Below are positions 1 to 9,146 of a DNA stretch of 64,000 nt, piece after piece. The stretch's first letter is position 1; each line of letters opens with the position of its first letter. Source of the stretch: Aquimarina aggregata (GTDB lineage Bacteria > Bacteroidota > Bacteroidia > Flavobacteriales > Flavobacteriaceae); NCBI RefSeq assembly GCF_001632745.1, contig NZ_LQRT01000035.1, positions 434,001 through 498,000 on the forward strand, in the 5' to 3' direction. Below the pieces are notes generated by a model. The model worked only from the letters and a program-made list of their open reading frames with translations, did no database searches and was not told the DNA's origin. Both the position numbers and the translations under genes were made by a program.

Positions 1-49
1 GACTCTTCTGGACCAAAACCAGACGTGTTGCCAGTTACACCATAGACCA
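1..49 (-). tRNA. tRNA-Gln(TTG), 3' part missing
   Basis: Read on the minus strand, the sequence starts with a 7-nt acceptor strand (TGGTCTA), then a D-arm (GTGTAACTGGCAACAC) and an anticodon arm with stem TCTGG/CCAGA around the loop TTTTGGT, which places anticodon TTG (glutamine). The variable loop begins before the window edge and the T-arm and acceptor 3' strand lie outside. The identification rests on the anticodon and the first half of the cloverleaf. Confidence 0.85.
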
Positions 50-66
50 ATGTATCTTTGCGGGTG

Positions 67-97
67 CAAATTTAAAACTTTCTTTTTTCTCTGCAAA
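67..97 (-). promoter_or_regulatory. Bacteroidota-type promoter for the tRNA
   Basis: On the minus strand a TTTG (97-94) is followed after 19 nt by TAAATTTG (74-67), an exact TAnnTTTG -7 box, about 18 nt before the tRNA 5' end. The spacing matches the known Bacteroidota sigma-A promoter. Confidence 0.75.
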
Positions 98-260
98 CAT
101 TTTTTTAAAAATTATTACATTAAAATTACTAATTCGCTCTTTTCTAAGATGAAATATATATTTAAAATATAAACTTGTGTTAAGCGTTTGCTAAAAAAAA
201 CAAGGTAGAAGTATTTTTATTATTAAATTCGCCTCAAGTTATATAACCGAATACATTTTT

Positions 261-3200
261 ATGAGCACATTCAACTTTAGTAAGTGGAATAAAATTATTG
301 GCTGGGCAGTATTTGCCATCGCACTATGTGTATACTCTTTAACCGTAGAACCCACTGCAAGTTTTTGGGATGCAGGTGAATACATTGCTACTTCATCAAA
401 GCTTCAGGTAGGACATCCACCTGGCGCACCATTATTTCAAATGATAGGAGCTTTTGCATCATTATTTGCAACCGATCCTACGCAAATCGCCTTAATGGTA
501 AACATGACTTCTGCCTTTGCTAGCGCATTTTCTATATTATTTATGTTTTGGTCGATTACAATTTTGGCAAAAAAAGTAATTGTAAAAGATGAAGAATTTA
601 CAGAAAGTAAGGCTATTGCGGTTTTAGGTAGTGGACTAGTAGGAGCACTATCATTTACATTTACAGACAGTTTTTGGTTTAATGCTGTAGAAGCCGAGGT
701 ATATGCTATGGCCATCTGCATACTATCGGTTCTCTTTTATCTAGGATTACTTTGGGAAAGAGATATGCATAAGCCCAGAGGTAACAAATGGCTTATTTTG
801 ATTTCTTTTATAGTAGGTCTGTCCTTTGGAGTTCATTTTATGGGACTATTATCTATACCTGCTATAGGACTGTTATATTACTTTAAAAATTACAAAGAAA
901 TAACTATAAAGAATTTTATTATTGCTAATGTATCTGTGGTTGCAATACTCTTATTCATTTTTAAATTACTACTACCATCTACCCTTAAGTTCTTTGGAGC
1001 TGCAGAGGTGTTTTTTGTAAATTCGATTGGACTACCTTTTAATTCAGGTACAATCATAGCTGGACTTATTATCATAGCAGCCTTTTACTTTGGTATAAAA
1101 TACACTCGTAAGAAAGATTATGTTCAACTAAACACATTGTTACTATGTGTTGTATTTATTCTATTAGGATTTTCAAGTTGGGTAATGCTACCTATTCGTG
1201 CAAATGCTGGTACCGTAATTAACGAGAACAACCCAAATAATGCGCGTGAGTTATTAGCATATTATAACCTAGAGCAATACCCTGAAACCCATCTATTTTA
1301 TGGTCCTCAGTTTACTGAAATCTATTCTCAATTAGACGAAAATAATCCGTACGAAGACGATAAACCTAAATACGAAAAAGACCTTAAAACAGGTAAGTAC
1401 ATCATCGTAAACGATTGGAAAAATGCTAGACAAAATCTTGATAATGCCCATAAAGCATTTCTACCAAGAATGTGGAGCACCGAGCATATTGCCAATTATA
1501 TGGAGTTTACTGGACCCATAAAATTTACTATAAAACCAGAATACCAAAGTGAAGAAGAATTGCTGAAAGCAGTTACCGAATTTAGAAGAGAATATGCCGT
1601 AGGAAAACTTGATAATAGTGATTATCATAAATTTCTACAGTCTTTTGGAAACTATATAGATGTAGAAAAACCTTCACTATGGGATAATGTAGTATATCTC
1701 TTTGACTACCAAATGGGATATATGTATTGGCGTTATTTTATGTGGAATTTTGTTGGACGACAAGATGATAATCAAGGTAAATTAACTAGCCTAGAAGGGA
1801 ATTGGTTAAGCGGTATTACATTTATTGATGAAATGCGCTTAGGATCTCAAGATAATTTACCTTCTGACACCCTTAAAAACAAAGCAAGAAATACATATTA
1901 TTTCTTACCGCTTTTATTAGGATTAATAGGCTTTGTATTTATGTTGCAAAGAGATAAGAAAAATTTCTGGGTATTATTTATCTTTTTCATGTTTACCGGT
2001 TTAGCATTAAAAATATACCTCAACGAAAGACCTTTTGAACCAAGAGAACGAGATTACGCATTAGTAGGATCTTTTTATGTGTTCTCCATATGGATTGGCT
2101 TTGGAGTATACGCTTTATTTGATTTATTAAAAGGATATCTAAAACCAAAGCTTTTAGCCCCCATAATAACCGCAGTTTGTCTACTCGCAGTTCCTGTACT
2201 TTTAGCATCAGAAAACTGGGATGATCATGATCGATCTAATAGATATACTGCTCAGGCTATGGCAAAAATGTATTTGCAGTCTTGTCAAAAAGATGCCATT
2301 CTTTTTACCATAGGAGATAATGACACTTTTGCCTTATGGTACGCTCAGGAAATAGAAGAATACAGAACCGATGTTAGAACAGTAAACACAAGTCTTTTTG
2401 CTACTGATTGGTACATTGATCAGATGAAAAGAGCCGCGTATGAAGGCAAGCCAATTCCATCACAACTCACGCATGATTTTTACAGGTTTGGAAATAATGA
2501 TGCCATTTACTTTAAACCTGTTACTAGCGATACAATGCTTATTAAGAATTGGATGAGATGGATCGAAACGGATGACCCAAGAACCAAAGGCGATCTACAA
2601 AGTGGCAAAAAAGTAAATACATTTCCTACTAAACATATAAGAATACCTGTAGATAAAGAAGCTGTGCTTAAAAATGGTATTGTATCTCAAGAAGATGCTG
2701 ATCTTATAGTGCCTTATATCGACATTCACTTAAAAGGAGATTTATTATTCAAAAATAGGCTTTTAATGCTTGACATTATTGCCAATAACAATTGGGAAAG
2801 ACCAATCTATTTTACAGGTGGAAGCTATGGAGATGATGATTTCTTATGGATGAAAGATTACCTACAACTTGATGGTGTTACCTTCAAACTAGTACCTATT
2901 CGTACAAAAGTAGATAAGCGAAATCCATATGAAATGGGTAGAATCAATACAGAGCTTATGTATAATAATGTTATGAGTTGGGACTGGGGTAATAGTAATA
3001 GTCCAGATATATATCATGACCCAGAAACTAGAAAAAATGCAATAACCTACAGAAGTAATCTTGCCAGATTAGTTGAAACTCTTATTAAGGAAGGCAAAAA
3101 AGACAAAGCTAAAGATATTATTGACTTAGCTATGGACAAGATGCCTATAGAGTATTATGAATACTACACCTTACTAGAACCTTATGTAACAGGATACTAC

Positions 3201-3566
3201 CAAATAGGAGAAAAACAAAAAGCTCGTGATCTTTGGAATAAAATTGCTAAAAAATATCAGGAAAAACTCACCTATTTTGGAAGTTTGGATCTTAAAGAAC
3301 AATACAATTATGCCGAGGATATCGTTACAAATGTAGAGCGTTATCGAAGTGTTGTAGACCTGCTTCTAATGAATCAAGATCGTGAAATGATAGAGGAAAA
3401 AGCTGACGAATTTAACAGATATCTTGGATTATTTACAAGGCTTTACTCTGCAGATGAAGGGTATGATGATGAAGAAGCCATAAGAAAACAAGAAGAAGAC
3501 TTAATTAAAGAGTTTCAAAACCAACAGGAACAATCATTAGACTCCTTAGATACAATTACAAAATAA
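261..3566 (+). CDS. DUF2723 membrane protein (PMT-like)
   Basis: A 1101-residue protein with a multi-helix N-terminal membrane half and a large C-terminal half. The N-terminus has the DUF2723 signature: WDAGE at 36-40 and GHPPG at 51-55, on loops between hydrophobic helices. This resembles the arrangement in GT-C type glycosyltransferases, where an acidic loop binds the lipid-linked donor. The family is largely confined to Bacteroidota and often annotated as protein O-mannosyltransferase-like. A role in transferring sugars on the outer face of the inner membrane is inference. The C-terminal 170 residues are helical and TPR-like. It stands alone and ends in a strong terminator. The ATG at 261 precedes a typical amphipathic start. 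Confidence 0.85.
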   Translation: MSTFNFSKWNKIIGWAVFAIALCVYSLTVEPTASFWDAGEYIATSSKLQVGHPPGAPLFQMIGAFASLFATDPTQIALMVNMTSAFASAFSILFMFWSITILAKKVIVKDEEFTESKAIAVLGSGLVGALSFTFTDSFWFNAVEAEVYAMAICILSVLFYLGLLWERDMHKPRGNKWLILISFIVGLSFGVHFMGLLSIPAIGLLYYFKNYKEITIKNFIIANVSVVAILLFIFKLLLPSTLKFFGAAEVFFVNSIGLPFNSGTIIAGLIIIAAFYFGIKYTRKKDYVQLNTLLLCVVFILLGFSSWVMLPIRANAGTVINENNPNNARELLAYYNLEQYPETHLFYGPQFTEIYSQLDENNPYEDDKPKYEKDLKTGKYIIVNDWKNARQNLDNAHKAFLPRMWSTEHIANYMEFTGPIKFTIKPEYQSEEELLKAVTEFRREYAVGKLDNSDYHKFLQSFGNYIDVEKPSLWDNVVYLFDYQMGYMYWRYFMWNFVGRQDDNQGKLTSLEGNWLSGITFIDEMRLGSQDNLPSDTLKNKARNTYYFLPLLLGLIGFVFMLQRDKKNFWVLFIFFMFTGLALKIYLNERPFEPRERDYALVGSFYVFSIWIGFGVYALFDLLKGYLKPKLLAPIITAVCLLAVPVLLASENWDDHDRSNRYTAQAMAKMYLQSCQKDAILFTIGDNDTFALWYAQEIEEYRTDVRTVNTSLFATDWYIDQMKRAAYEGKPIPSQLTHDFYRFGNNDAIYFKPVTSDTMLIKNWMRWIETDDPRTKGDLQSGKKVNTFPTKHIRIPVDKEAVLKNGIVSQEDADLIVPYIDIHLKGDLLFKNRLLMLDIIANNNWERPIYFTGGSYGDDDFLWMKDYLQLDGVTFKLVPIRTKVDKRNPYEMGRINTELMYNNVMSWDWGNSNSPDIYHDPETRKNAITYRSNLARLVETLIKEGKKDKAKDIIDLAMDKMPIEYYEYYTLLEPYVTGYYQIGEKQKARDLWNKIAKKYQEKLTYFGSLDLKEQYNYAEDIVTNVERYRSVVDLLLMNQDREMIEEKADEFNRYLGLFTRLYSADEGYDDEEAIRKQEEDLIKEFQNQQEQSLDSLDTITK

Positions 3567-3571
3567 AACTC

Positions 3572-3603
3572 AAAAAGAGAGCTTTTTACAAAGCTCTCTT
3601 TTT
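3572..3603 (+). terminator. Rho-independent terminator
   Basis: A 14-bp perfect stem (AAAAAGAGAGCTTT at 3572-3585 with its complement at 3590-3603), a 4-nt loop and a T tract, just after the DUF2723 gene stop. Confidence 0.9.
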
Positions 3604-3619
3604 TATTAATTGAAACAAA

Positions 3620-4282
3620 TTGATCCCTGCAAAGACCCCAAAAATTCTAAAACAATTTTTCTCTACATATACTTGGGATCTACATGTCCAAAACGAAAAA
3701 AATATATATTTAACTTTTGATGATGGTCCAATACCAGAAATAACAGAGTTTGTTTTAGCACAGTTAAAATTATACAATGCCAAAGCTACCTTTTTTTGTA
3801 TTGGAGAAAATATCAAAAAACACCCTCATATTTTTAAAAAAATAATAGATCACGGACATGCTATTGGTAACCATACGATGAATCATTTAAAGGTCTGGAA
3901 AAGCAACTCTAAAACATACCTAGACAACATTAGTGATTGCGAAGAACTAATACTGCAGCATTATCAAACCACAGATATATACACAAAGCTATTTAGACCC
4001 CCTTATGGCCAGATAAGTTATTCTAAATTTAAAACAATAGAGAAACTAGGATACAAAATAATTTTGTGGGATGTTTTATCAAAAGATTGGGATAAAACTA
4101 TTCTTCCGCAGGAATGCTTACAAAATGTAATAAAAAATACAGAATCGGGAAGTATTGTGGTATTTCATGATAGCAAAAAAGCATCCATCAACCTTAAATA
4201 TGCGCTACCTAAAGTTTTAGATTATTTTTCTAACAGAGGCTACACTTTTGAAGCGATTTCTATTAAACATACTCCTTCATAA
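3620..4282 (+). CDS. Polysaccharide deacetylase (NodB domain)
   Basis: A 220-residue NodB-homology enzyme (carbohydrate esterase 4 family) that removes N-acetyl groups from a GlcNAc-type polymer. All five motifs are visible: TFDDGP at 32-37 (catalytic Asp and first metal ligand), HTMNH at 85-89 (metal His pair), RPPYG at 126-130, WD at 150-151 and HD at 183-184. There is no signal peptide, so either it acts in the cytoplasm or export is unclear. The start is a TTG at 3620, chosen because the next residues (IPAKTP) resemble the usual start of flavobacterial homologues and no ATG is nearby. It lies 17 nt after a terminator and overlaps the convergent gene by 20 nt. Confidence 0.88.
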   Translation: MIPAKTPKILKQFFSTYTWDLHVQNEKNIYLTFDDGPIPEITEFVLAQLKLYNAKATFFCIGENIKKHPHIFKKIIDHGHAIGNHTMNHLKVWKSNSKTYLDNISDCEELILQHYQTTDIYTKLFRPPYGQISYSKFKTIEKLGYKIILWDVLSKDWDKTILPQECLQNVIKNTESGSIVVFHDSKKASINLKYALPKVLDYFSNRGYTFEAISIKHTPS

Positions 4283-4559
4283 GACCTATCAAAGTATTAG
4301 CATCTTGCTCACCACTTTGTCGCCATACCATTTCACCTTCTTTATAAATCATTAATGTAGGAAGTCCCTTAATTCGCAATGCAGTAGCAAGCTCTTCATT
4401 TTTATCTACATCAATTTTTATAACCTTACCCTTATCACCAAGAGCAGCAGCCACATCTTTCAATACGGGATGCATAGAAACAGACGGCTCATTCCATTCG
4501 GTATAAAAGTCCAGCAACACCGGAACACCAATACCTATTATATCTCCAAACTTTGACAT
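4263..4559 (-). CDS. Thioredoxin-like protein lacking CxxC
   Basis: A 98-residue single thioredoxin fold. The core strand before the active site (VLLDFYTEW), the IDVDKNEELA strand-helix and the cis-proline (GLPTL) are all present. The active-site position reads WNEPS where thioredoxins have WCGPC, and the protein has no cysteine at all, so it cannot do thiol-disulfide exchange. I recall near-identical Cys-less proteins in other Flavobacteriaceae, so this is probably a conserved variant, perhaps a chaperone or adaptor (inference). The ATG at 4559 is preferred over an in-frame TTG six bases upstream. The 3' end overlaps the deacetylase gene by 20 nt. Confidence 0.82.
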   Translation of the reverse strand: MSKFGDIIGIGVPVLLDFYTEWNEPSVSMHPVLKDVAAALGDKGKVIKIDVDKNEELATALRIKGLPTLMIYKEGEMVWRQSGEQDANTLIGLMKEYV

Positions 4560-4635
4560 GTTCAAAAATTTTTATGTTTTAAGGTTTTCTAATATATTAC
4601 CCATAAACAATTGTAAATATAACACTTTCTATGAA

Positions 4636-5874
4636 TTAAGACGGCTTTGAACCCTTTCTCAATTCTATAACTGTAATCTCTGGCCAAATCCCCACTCTTC
4701 CGGGAAAAGCATGAAAACCAAATCCACGATTCACATTTAAATATCGTCCCATTTCATCATACATACCTGCCCATTGCTTGTATACATATTGTACCGGGCT
4801 CCATCTTACAAATCCTGGAATCTCGATTCCAAACTGAAAACCATGCGTGTGACCACTTAGTGTAAGATGAAAATGATCATCATGTTTTTTAACTTCATAT
4901 TCCCAATGAGAAGGATCGTGGCTCAACAAAATCTTAAAATCTTCTTTGCTTACTTTTTGTGATGCCTTTGTAAGATCTCCTGCTTTTTTAAAATTATGTC
5001 CCCAGTTTTCTACTCCAATTACAGCAATACGTTCTCCTTCTTTTTCAACAAAGGTGCTATCATTAAGTAACAGATTAAAGTCAATTTTATTATGAATATC
5101 TTTTATAGCCTGGAAATTAGCTTCTTTTTCTTCTTCACTATCCCAAGTAACGTACTCTCCATAATCATGATTACCTAATACAGAATACTTACCATATGTT
5201 GGTGTTTTGATACGCTTAAAAGTAGTTATCCAATCATCCATTTCTTTTGCCATGGTATTCACTATATCACCCGTAAAAAGAAGCATATCGGTATCTTGCT
5301 CATTAATAAGATCTACAGCATATTCTATTTTTTCTACATCATCAAAACTACCAGAATGAATATCAGAAATTTGCGTAATTCTAAAACCATCAAAAGCATC
5401 AGGAAGATCTTCAAAATGCAACACATGACTAATTACCTTAAAATTGTATTTACCTCTAAAAATGCCATGTAACAAGCCTGCAAAAGGTATAGCGGCTATA
5501 CCAATCGCTATCTTACTTATAAATTTCCTTCGATCAGGAAGATATTCTGTTGCTGTACCATCAAAAAAGGTATTGGTTAAATATGTATATCCAGCTACAC
5601 ATACTCTAATGATATCTTCTCCGAACATAAACAACACTATAATCAACTTAGGAACTATTGTTAACAACAACATTGCACTAGCCCTTAAACTATACTTTGT
5701 AGGACCAACGCTTCGATCATAATTAGCAAAAACATAAATTGCATAACCTAGAATTGCCAAAGATAAAACCAGATAGCCTATTTGCACTATTTGATTTCTT
5801 GTAAGAGTTTTGATAGCCTGATACGCATAGAACTCGAGTAACAGGTATATAAAAATAGGAATTAACCAACGCAT
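4636..5874 (-). CDS. Membrane metallophosphoesterase (YkuE-like)
   Basis: A 412-residue protein with about four N-terminal membrane helices (residues 1-135) followed by a calcineurin-type phosphoesterase domain. Metal-binding motifs are complete: D171-x-H173, GD at 202-203, GNHD at 234-237, SHD at 318-320 and GHTHG at 341-345. Relatives hydrolyse phosphate esters, and in the YkuE branch UDP-diacylglucosamine or lipid-linked substrates have been proposed. The actual substrate cannot be read from sequence. It is transcribed away from polA, with a 383-bp gap between. Confidence 0.85.
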   Translation of the reverse strand: MRWLIPIFIYLLLEFYAYQAIKTLTRNQIVQIGYLVLSLAILGYAIYVFANYDRSVGPTKYSLRASAMLLLTIVPKLIIVLFMFGEDIIRVCVAGYTYLTNTFFDGTATEYLPDRRKFISKIAIGIAAIPFAGLLHGIFRGKYNFKVISHVLHFEDLPDAFDGFRITQISDIHSGSFDDVEKIEYAVDLINEQDTDMLLFTGDIVNTMAKEMDDWITTFKRIKTPTYGKYSVLGNHDYGEYVTWDSEEEKEANFQAIKDIHNKIDFNLLLNDSTFVEKEGERIAVIGVENWGHNFKKAGDLTKASQKVSKEDFKILLSHDPSHWEYEVKKHDDHFHLTLSGHTHGFQFGIEIPGFVRWSPVQYVYKQWAGMYDEMGRYLNVNRGFGFHAFPGRVGIWPEITVIELRKGSKPS

Positions 5875-6049
5875 AATATTCTAATTCAATAACAAAGCAA
5901 AGCTATCTCTCCTTTTTAATATGATACTATTTTTAAGTAAAAATTAACGATATAATAAAGAAAACACTAAAAACAGTTAAATTTAACCCCATAGAACATG
6001 ATAAATCTTAATAAAATCTTTTACATGTAAGATTTTTATTTGTAACTTC

Positions 6050-6180
6050 GAAGAATTATTTATTTTAAGAAACAATTTTTTTCTATATAAAATTACAAAC
6101 GCATTTAAAGTAGTTGATACATTGTTATCAATTTTATTTTGGGGCGAAATGCCGTCAGGTCTTGACGGCATTTCTTTTTT
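6050..6180 (+). ncRNA. Candidate small RNA upstream of polA
   Basis: A plus-strand transcript is inferred only from an orphan terminator at 6147-6180 with no plus-strand gene ahead of it for more than 1.5 kb. The start is a guess from a TAnnTTCG-like box at 6043-6050. The alternative is a polA leader whose transcription can be attenuated. No known RNA family was recognised. Confidence 0.3.
6147..6180 (+). terminator. Orphan terminator or attenuator hairpin
   Basis: A perfect 10-bp stem AAATGCCGTC (6147-6156) with GACGGCATTT (6164-6173), a 7-nt loop and then CTTTTTT. It is unusually G+C-rich for the region and lies 78 nt before the polA start. Confidence 0.8.
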
Positions 6181-6257
6181 CTGTTTTTTTGAAGCTTAAT
6201 TAATTTAATCTTCTCGATTATATCAATATATTGCATTCCTAAAAATTTACGCACATC

Positions 6258-9083
6258 ATGTCACAAAAACGTCTTTTTCTTCTAGATGCATTTGCCCTTA
6301 TTTTTCGTGGATATTATGCTTTAATCAAAAATCCAAGAATTAACTCCAAAGGTCAAGACACCTCTGCGGTAATGGGTTTTGTAAACTCTTTATTTGATGT
6401 TATCAAAAGAGAAAATCCAGATCACCTAGCTGTAGCCTTTGACAAACAAGGAAGTAAAGATCGTTTAGAAATTTTTCCAGAATACAAAGCTAATCGTGAT
6501 GAAACTCCAGAAGCCATTAAAATAGCAGTACCTATTATTCAGGAAATACTAAAAGCAATGCACATTCCTATTATCGAACGTGCAGGTGTAGAAGCCGATG
6601 ATTTGATTGGAACAATTGCCAAACAAGCAGAAAAAGAAGGGTATCAAACTTACATGGTGACTCCAGATAAAGATTATGCCCAGCTAGTTTCTGAAAACAT
6701 ATTTATGTATCGCCCAGCCAGAATGGGTAATGGTATTGAAATTTGGGGGATTCCTGAAGTTCAAAAAAGATTTGAGGTAGAGCGCCCTGAGCAAGTAATT
6801 GATTACTTAGGCATGATGGGAGATGCGGTAGATAATATTCCAGGTCTTCCTGGAGTTGGAGATAAGACCGCCAAAAAATTTATCGCAGCATATGGGTCTA
6901 TGGAAGGGCTTTTGGCAAATACAGATCAATTAAAAGGAAAAATGAAGGAAAAAGTAGAAGCTAATGCCGAGTTAGGTCTACTTTCTAAAAAATTAGCTAC
7001 TATAATTCTTGACTGCGATGTTACTTTTAATGCAGAAGACTACGAAGTCTCAAAACCTGATATTAAAAAGGTGAGTTCTATTTTTGAAGAGCTTGAATTT
7101 AGACGATTAACAGATCAATTAGTTAAAATATTCTCAGAAGAAACCTCATCTACTGGAACAACGGGTAATAAAGAAGTTTCAAAAAAACAAACTTCCCAAG
7201 CCGGTGCTGGACAATTTTCTTTATTTGGAGATACAGAACAACCTGGAGAAACAGCATCACATTCTAGTAGAAAAACAATTGCTAATACAGAGCATTTTTA
7301 CCAAAGTATTGCCCCCGGGATGGCAATGAAGTTATTCTTGCAAAATTTACTTAAGCAAGAGAACGTCTGCTTTGATACCGAAACTACAGGACTCGATCCA
7401 TTAACGGCAGAGCTAGTAGGAATTGCTTTTTCATGGGAATCTGGCAAGGGGTTTTATATTCCGTGTCCCGAGAATCGTGAAGAAACACAAGAGCTCATCG
7501 AACAACTTAGACCATTCTTTGAAGCAGAAAACATTACAAAAATTGGACAAAATTTAAAATACGACATCAAGGTATTAGCAAAATATGATATCGAAGTAAA
7601 AGGCGTATTGTTTGATACCATGTTAGCCCATTACCTTATCAATCCAGATATGAGACATAATATGGATGTACTGGCTGAAACATACCTAAACTATAGTCCA
7701 GTTTCAATTACAGAACTTATAGGTAAAAAAGGTAAAAATCAACTTTCGTTCAGGCAAGTTCCTGTAGACAAACAAACAGAATATGCTGTAGAAGATGCAG
7801 ATATTACTTTTCAATTAAAAGAACATTTTGCACCTGAATTAATAGAAGCAAGTACCATTTCTTTATTCGAAGACATAGAAATCCCGCTTTTACGTGTTTT
7901 AGCAGCTATGGAAGTCGAGGGTATTAATCTTGACAAAGAATTTTTACAATCGCTCTCAAACGATTTGGATAATGACATTAAAGACCTTGAACAAAAAATA
8001 TATACTGAAGCAGGAGAAGAATTCAATATCGCTTCCCCTAAACAATTAGGTATTATTTTATTTGAAAAAATGAAATTGGTTGATAAACCTAAAAAAACCA
8101 AAACAGGTCAATACTCTACTGCAGAAGATGTATTATCATATTTAGCCAAAGATCATGAAATCATTCAGAATATATTAGATTTTAGAGGACTATCTAAATT
8201 AAAAAGTACTTATGTTGATGCACTGCCTAATCAAATTAATGAAAATACAGGACGTGTACATACAGATTATATGCAAACGGTTGCTGCCACAGGGCGACTA
8301 AGTTCTAACAATCCTAATTTACAAAATATCCCGATACGAACCGAACGAGGTAGACAAGTAAGAAAAGCATTTGTTCCTAGAAACGAGGAGTACACTTTAT
8401 TAGCAGCAGATTATTCTCAGATAGAATTACGTATCATAGCGGCCTTAAGTGAAGAAGAAACTATGATCGAGGCCTTTAAAAACGGAGAAGATATTCATGC
8501 ATCTACCGCTGCCAAAGTATTTAATGTTTCTCTTGACGAAGTTAGTAGAGAACAACGTAGCAATGCAAAGACGGTTAATTTTGGTATTATTTATGGAGTT
8601 TCTGCTTTTGGATTAAGTAATCAGACAAGTTTATCGCGTAGCGAAGCTAAAGAATTGATAGACACTTATTATAAAACCTATCCGAAGTTACGTAATTATA
8701 TGAGCGAGCAAGTTGATTTTGCTCGAGAAAATGGCTATGTACAAACTGTTTTAGGCAGACGTAGATACCTTAAAGACATTAACTCTGCAAATGCAATAGT
8801 TCGTGGAGCAGCAGAGCGAAATGCTGTAAATGCTCCTATCCAAGGAAGTGCGGCGGATATTATAAAAATTGCCATGATTAACATTCACAACAAATTGAAA
8901 GAAGGCAATTATAAAACAAAAATGTTATTGCAAGTACATGATGAATTGGTTTTTGATGTCTACAAGCAAGAACTTGAAGTTATCAAAACTCTTATAAAAA
9001 CAGAAATGGAAAACGCATACAAACTTGCTGTGCCATTAGATGTGGACTTAGGCCTAGGTAATAATTGGCTAGAAGCACATTAA
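6258..9083 (+). CDS. polA: DNA polymerase I
   Basis: A 941-residue three-domain enzyme for repair and Okazaki-fragment maturation. Residues 1-290 are the 5'-3' flap nuclease. Around 365-545 is the 3'-5' proofreading domain, with DTETTG (Exo I), the Asn/Asp pair in GQNLKYD (Exo II) and YAVEDAD (Exo III), so proofreading appears intact. The polymerase domain shows motif A (DYSQIELR, near 716), motif B (RSNAKTVNFGIIYG, near 766) and motif C (VHDE, near 893). Residues 295-345 form a low-complexity linker. Its 3' end is followed by a long hairpin shared with the convergent KAP gene. Confidence 0.98.
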   Translation: MSQKRLFLLDAFALIFRGYYALIKNPRINSKGQDTSAVMGFVNSLFDVIKRENPDHLAVAFDKQGSKDRLEIFPEYKANRDETPEAIKIAVPIIQEILKAMHIPIIERAGVEADDLIGTIAKQAEKEGYQTYMVTPDKDYAQLVSENIFMYRPARMGNGIEIWGIPEVQKRFEVERPEQVIDYLGMMGDAVDNIPGLPGVGDKTAKKFIAAYGSMEGLLANTDQLKGKMKEKVEANAELGLLSKKLATIILDCDVTFNAEDYEVSKPDIKKVSSIFEELEFRRLTDQLVKIFSEETSSTGTTGNKEVSKKQTSQAGAGQFSLFGDTEQPGETASHSSRKTIANTEHFYQSIAPGMAMKLFLQNLLKQENVCFDTETTGLDPLTAELVGIAFSWESGKGFYIPCPENREETQELIEQLRPFFEAENITKIGQNLKYDIKVLAKYDIEVKGVLFDTMLAHYLINPDMRHNMDVLAETYLNYSPVSITELIGKKGKNQLSFRQVPVDKQTEYAVEDADITFQLKEHFAPELIEASTISLFEDIEIPLLRVLAAMEVEGINLDKEFLQSLSNDLDNDIKDLEQKIYTEAGEEFNIASPKQLGIILFEKMKLVDKPKKTKTGQYSTAEDVLSYLAKDHEIIQNILDFRGLSKLKSTYVDALPNQINENTGRVHTDYMQTVAATGRLSSNNPNLQNIPIRTERGRQVRKAFVPRNEEYTLLAADYSQIELRIIAALSEEETMIEAFKNGEDIHASTAAKVFNVSLDEVSREQRSNAKTVNFGIIYGVSAFGLSNQTSLSRSEAKELIDTYYKTYPKLRNYMSEQVDFARENGYVQTVLGRRRYLKDINSANAIVRGAAERNAVNAPIQGSAADIIKIAMINIHNKLKEGNYKTKMLLQVHDELVFDVYKQELEVIKTLIKTEMENAYKLAVPLDVDLGLGNNWLEAH

Positions 9084-9102
9084 AACAAAAATGTATTAAA
9101 AT

Positions 9103-9146
9103 ATGGTTTCAAAACTTCTAATGATTTATAGAAGTTTTGAAACCAT
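9103..9146. terminator. Bidirectional hairpin between polA and KAP gene
   Basis: An 18-bp perfect inverted repeat: ATGGTTTCAAAACTTCTA at 9103-9120 and its complement at 9129-9146, with an 8-nt loop. The stop codon of the minus-strand KAP gene (9126-9128) lies in the loop, and its last six codons form one arm. Confidence 0.85.

Larger units (their letters stand above)
5875..6257. other. 383-bp gap before polA
   Basis: No convincing protein gene. It holds an 8-bp inverted repeat (AAAATCTT/AAGATTTT, 6013-6036), a weak promoter-like TAACTTCG at 6043-6050, and a strong terminator hairpin at 6147-6180. The terminator faces the plus strand although the only upstream gene is on the minus strand, so a small plus-strand transcript is likely here. 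Confidence 0.5.

Noticed and set aside
187..231. TTTG and TAAATTCG as a promoter of the DUF2723 gene
   Set aside because: Spacing is 33 nt instead of about 19 and the -7 box has a C for T.
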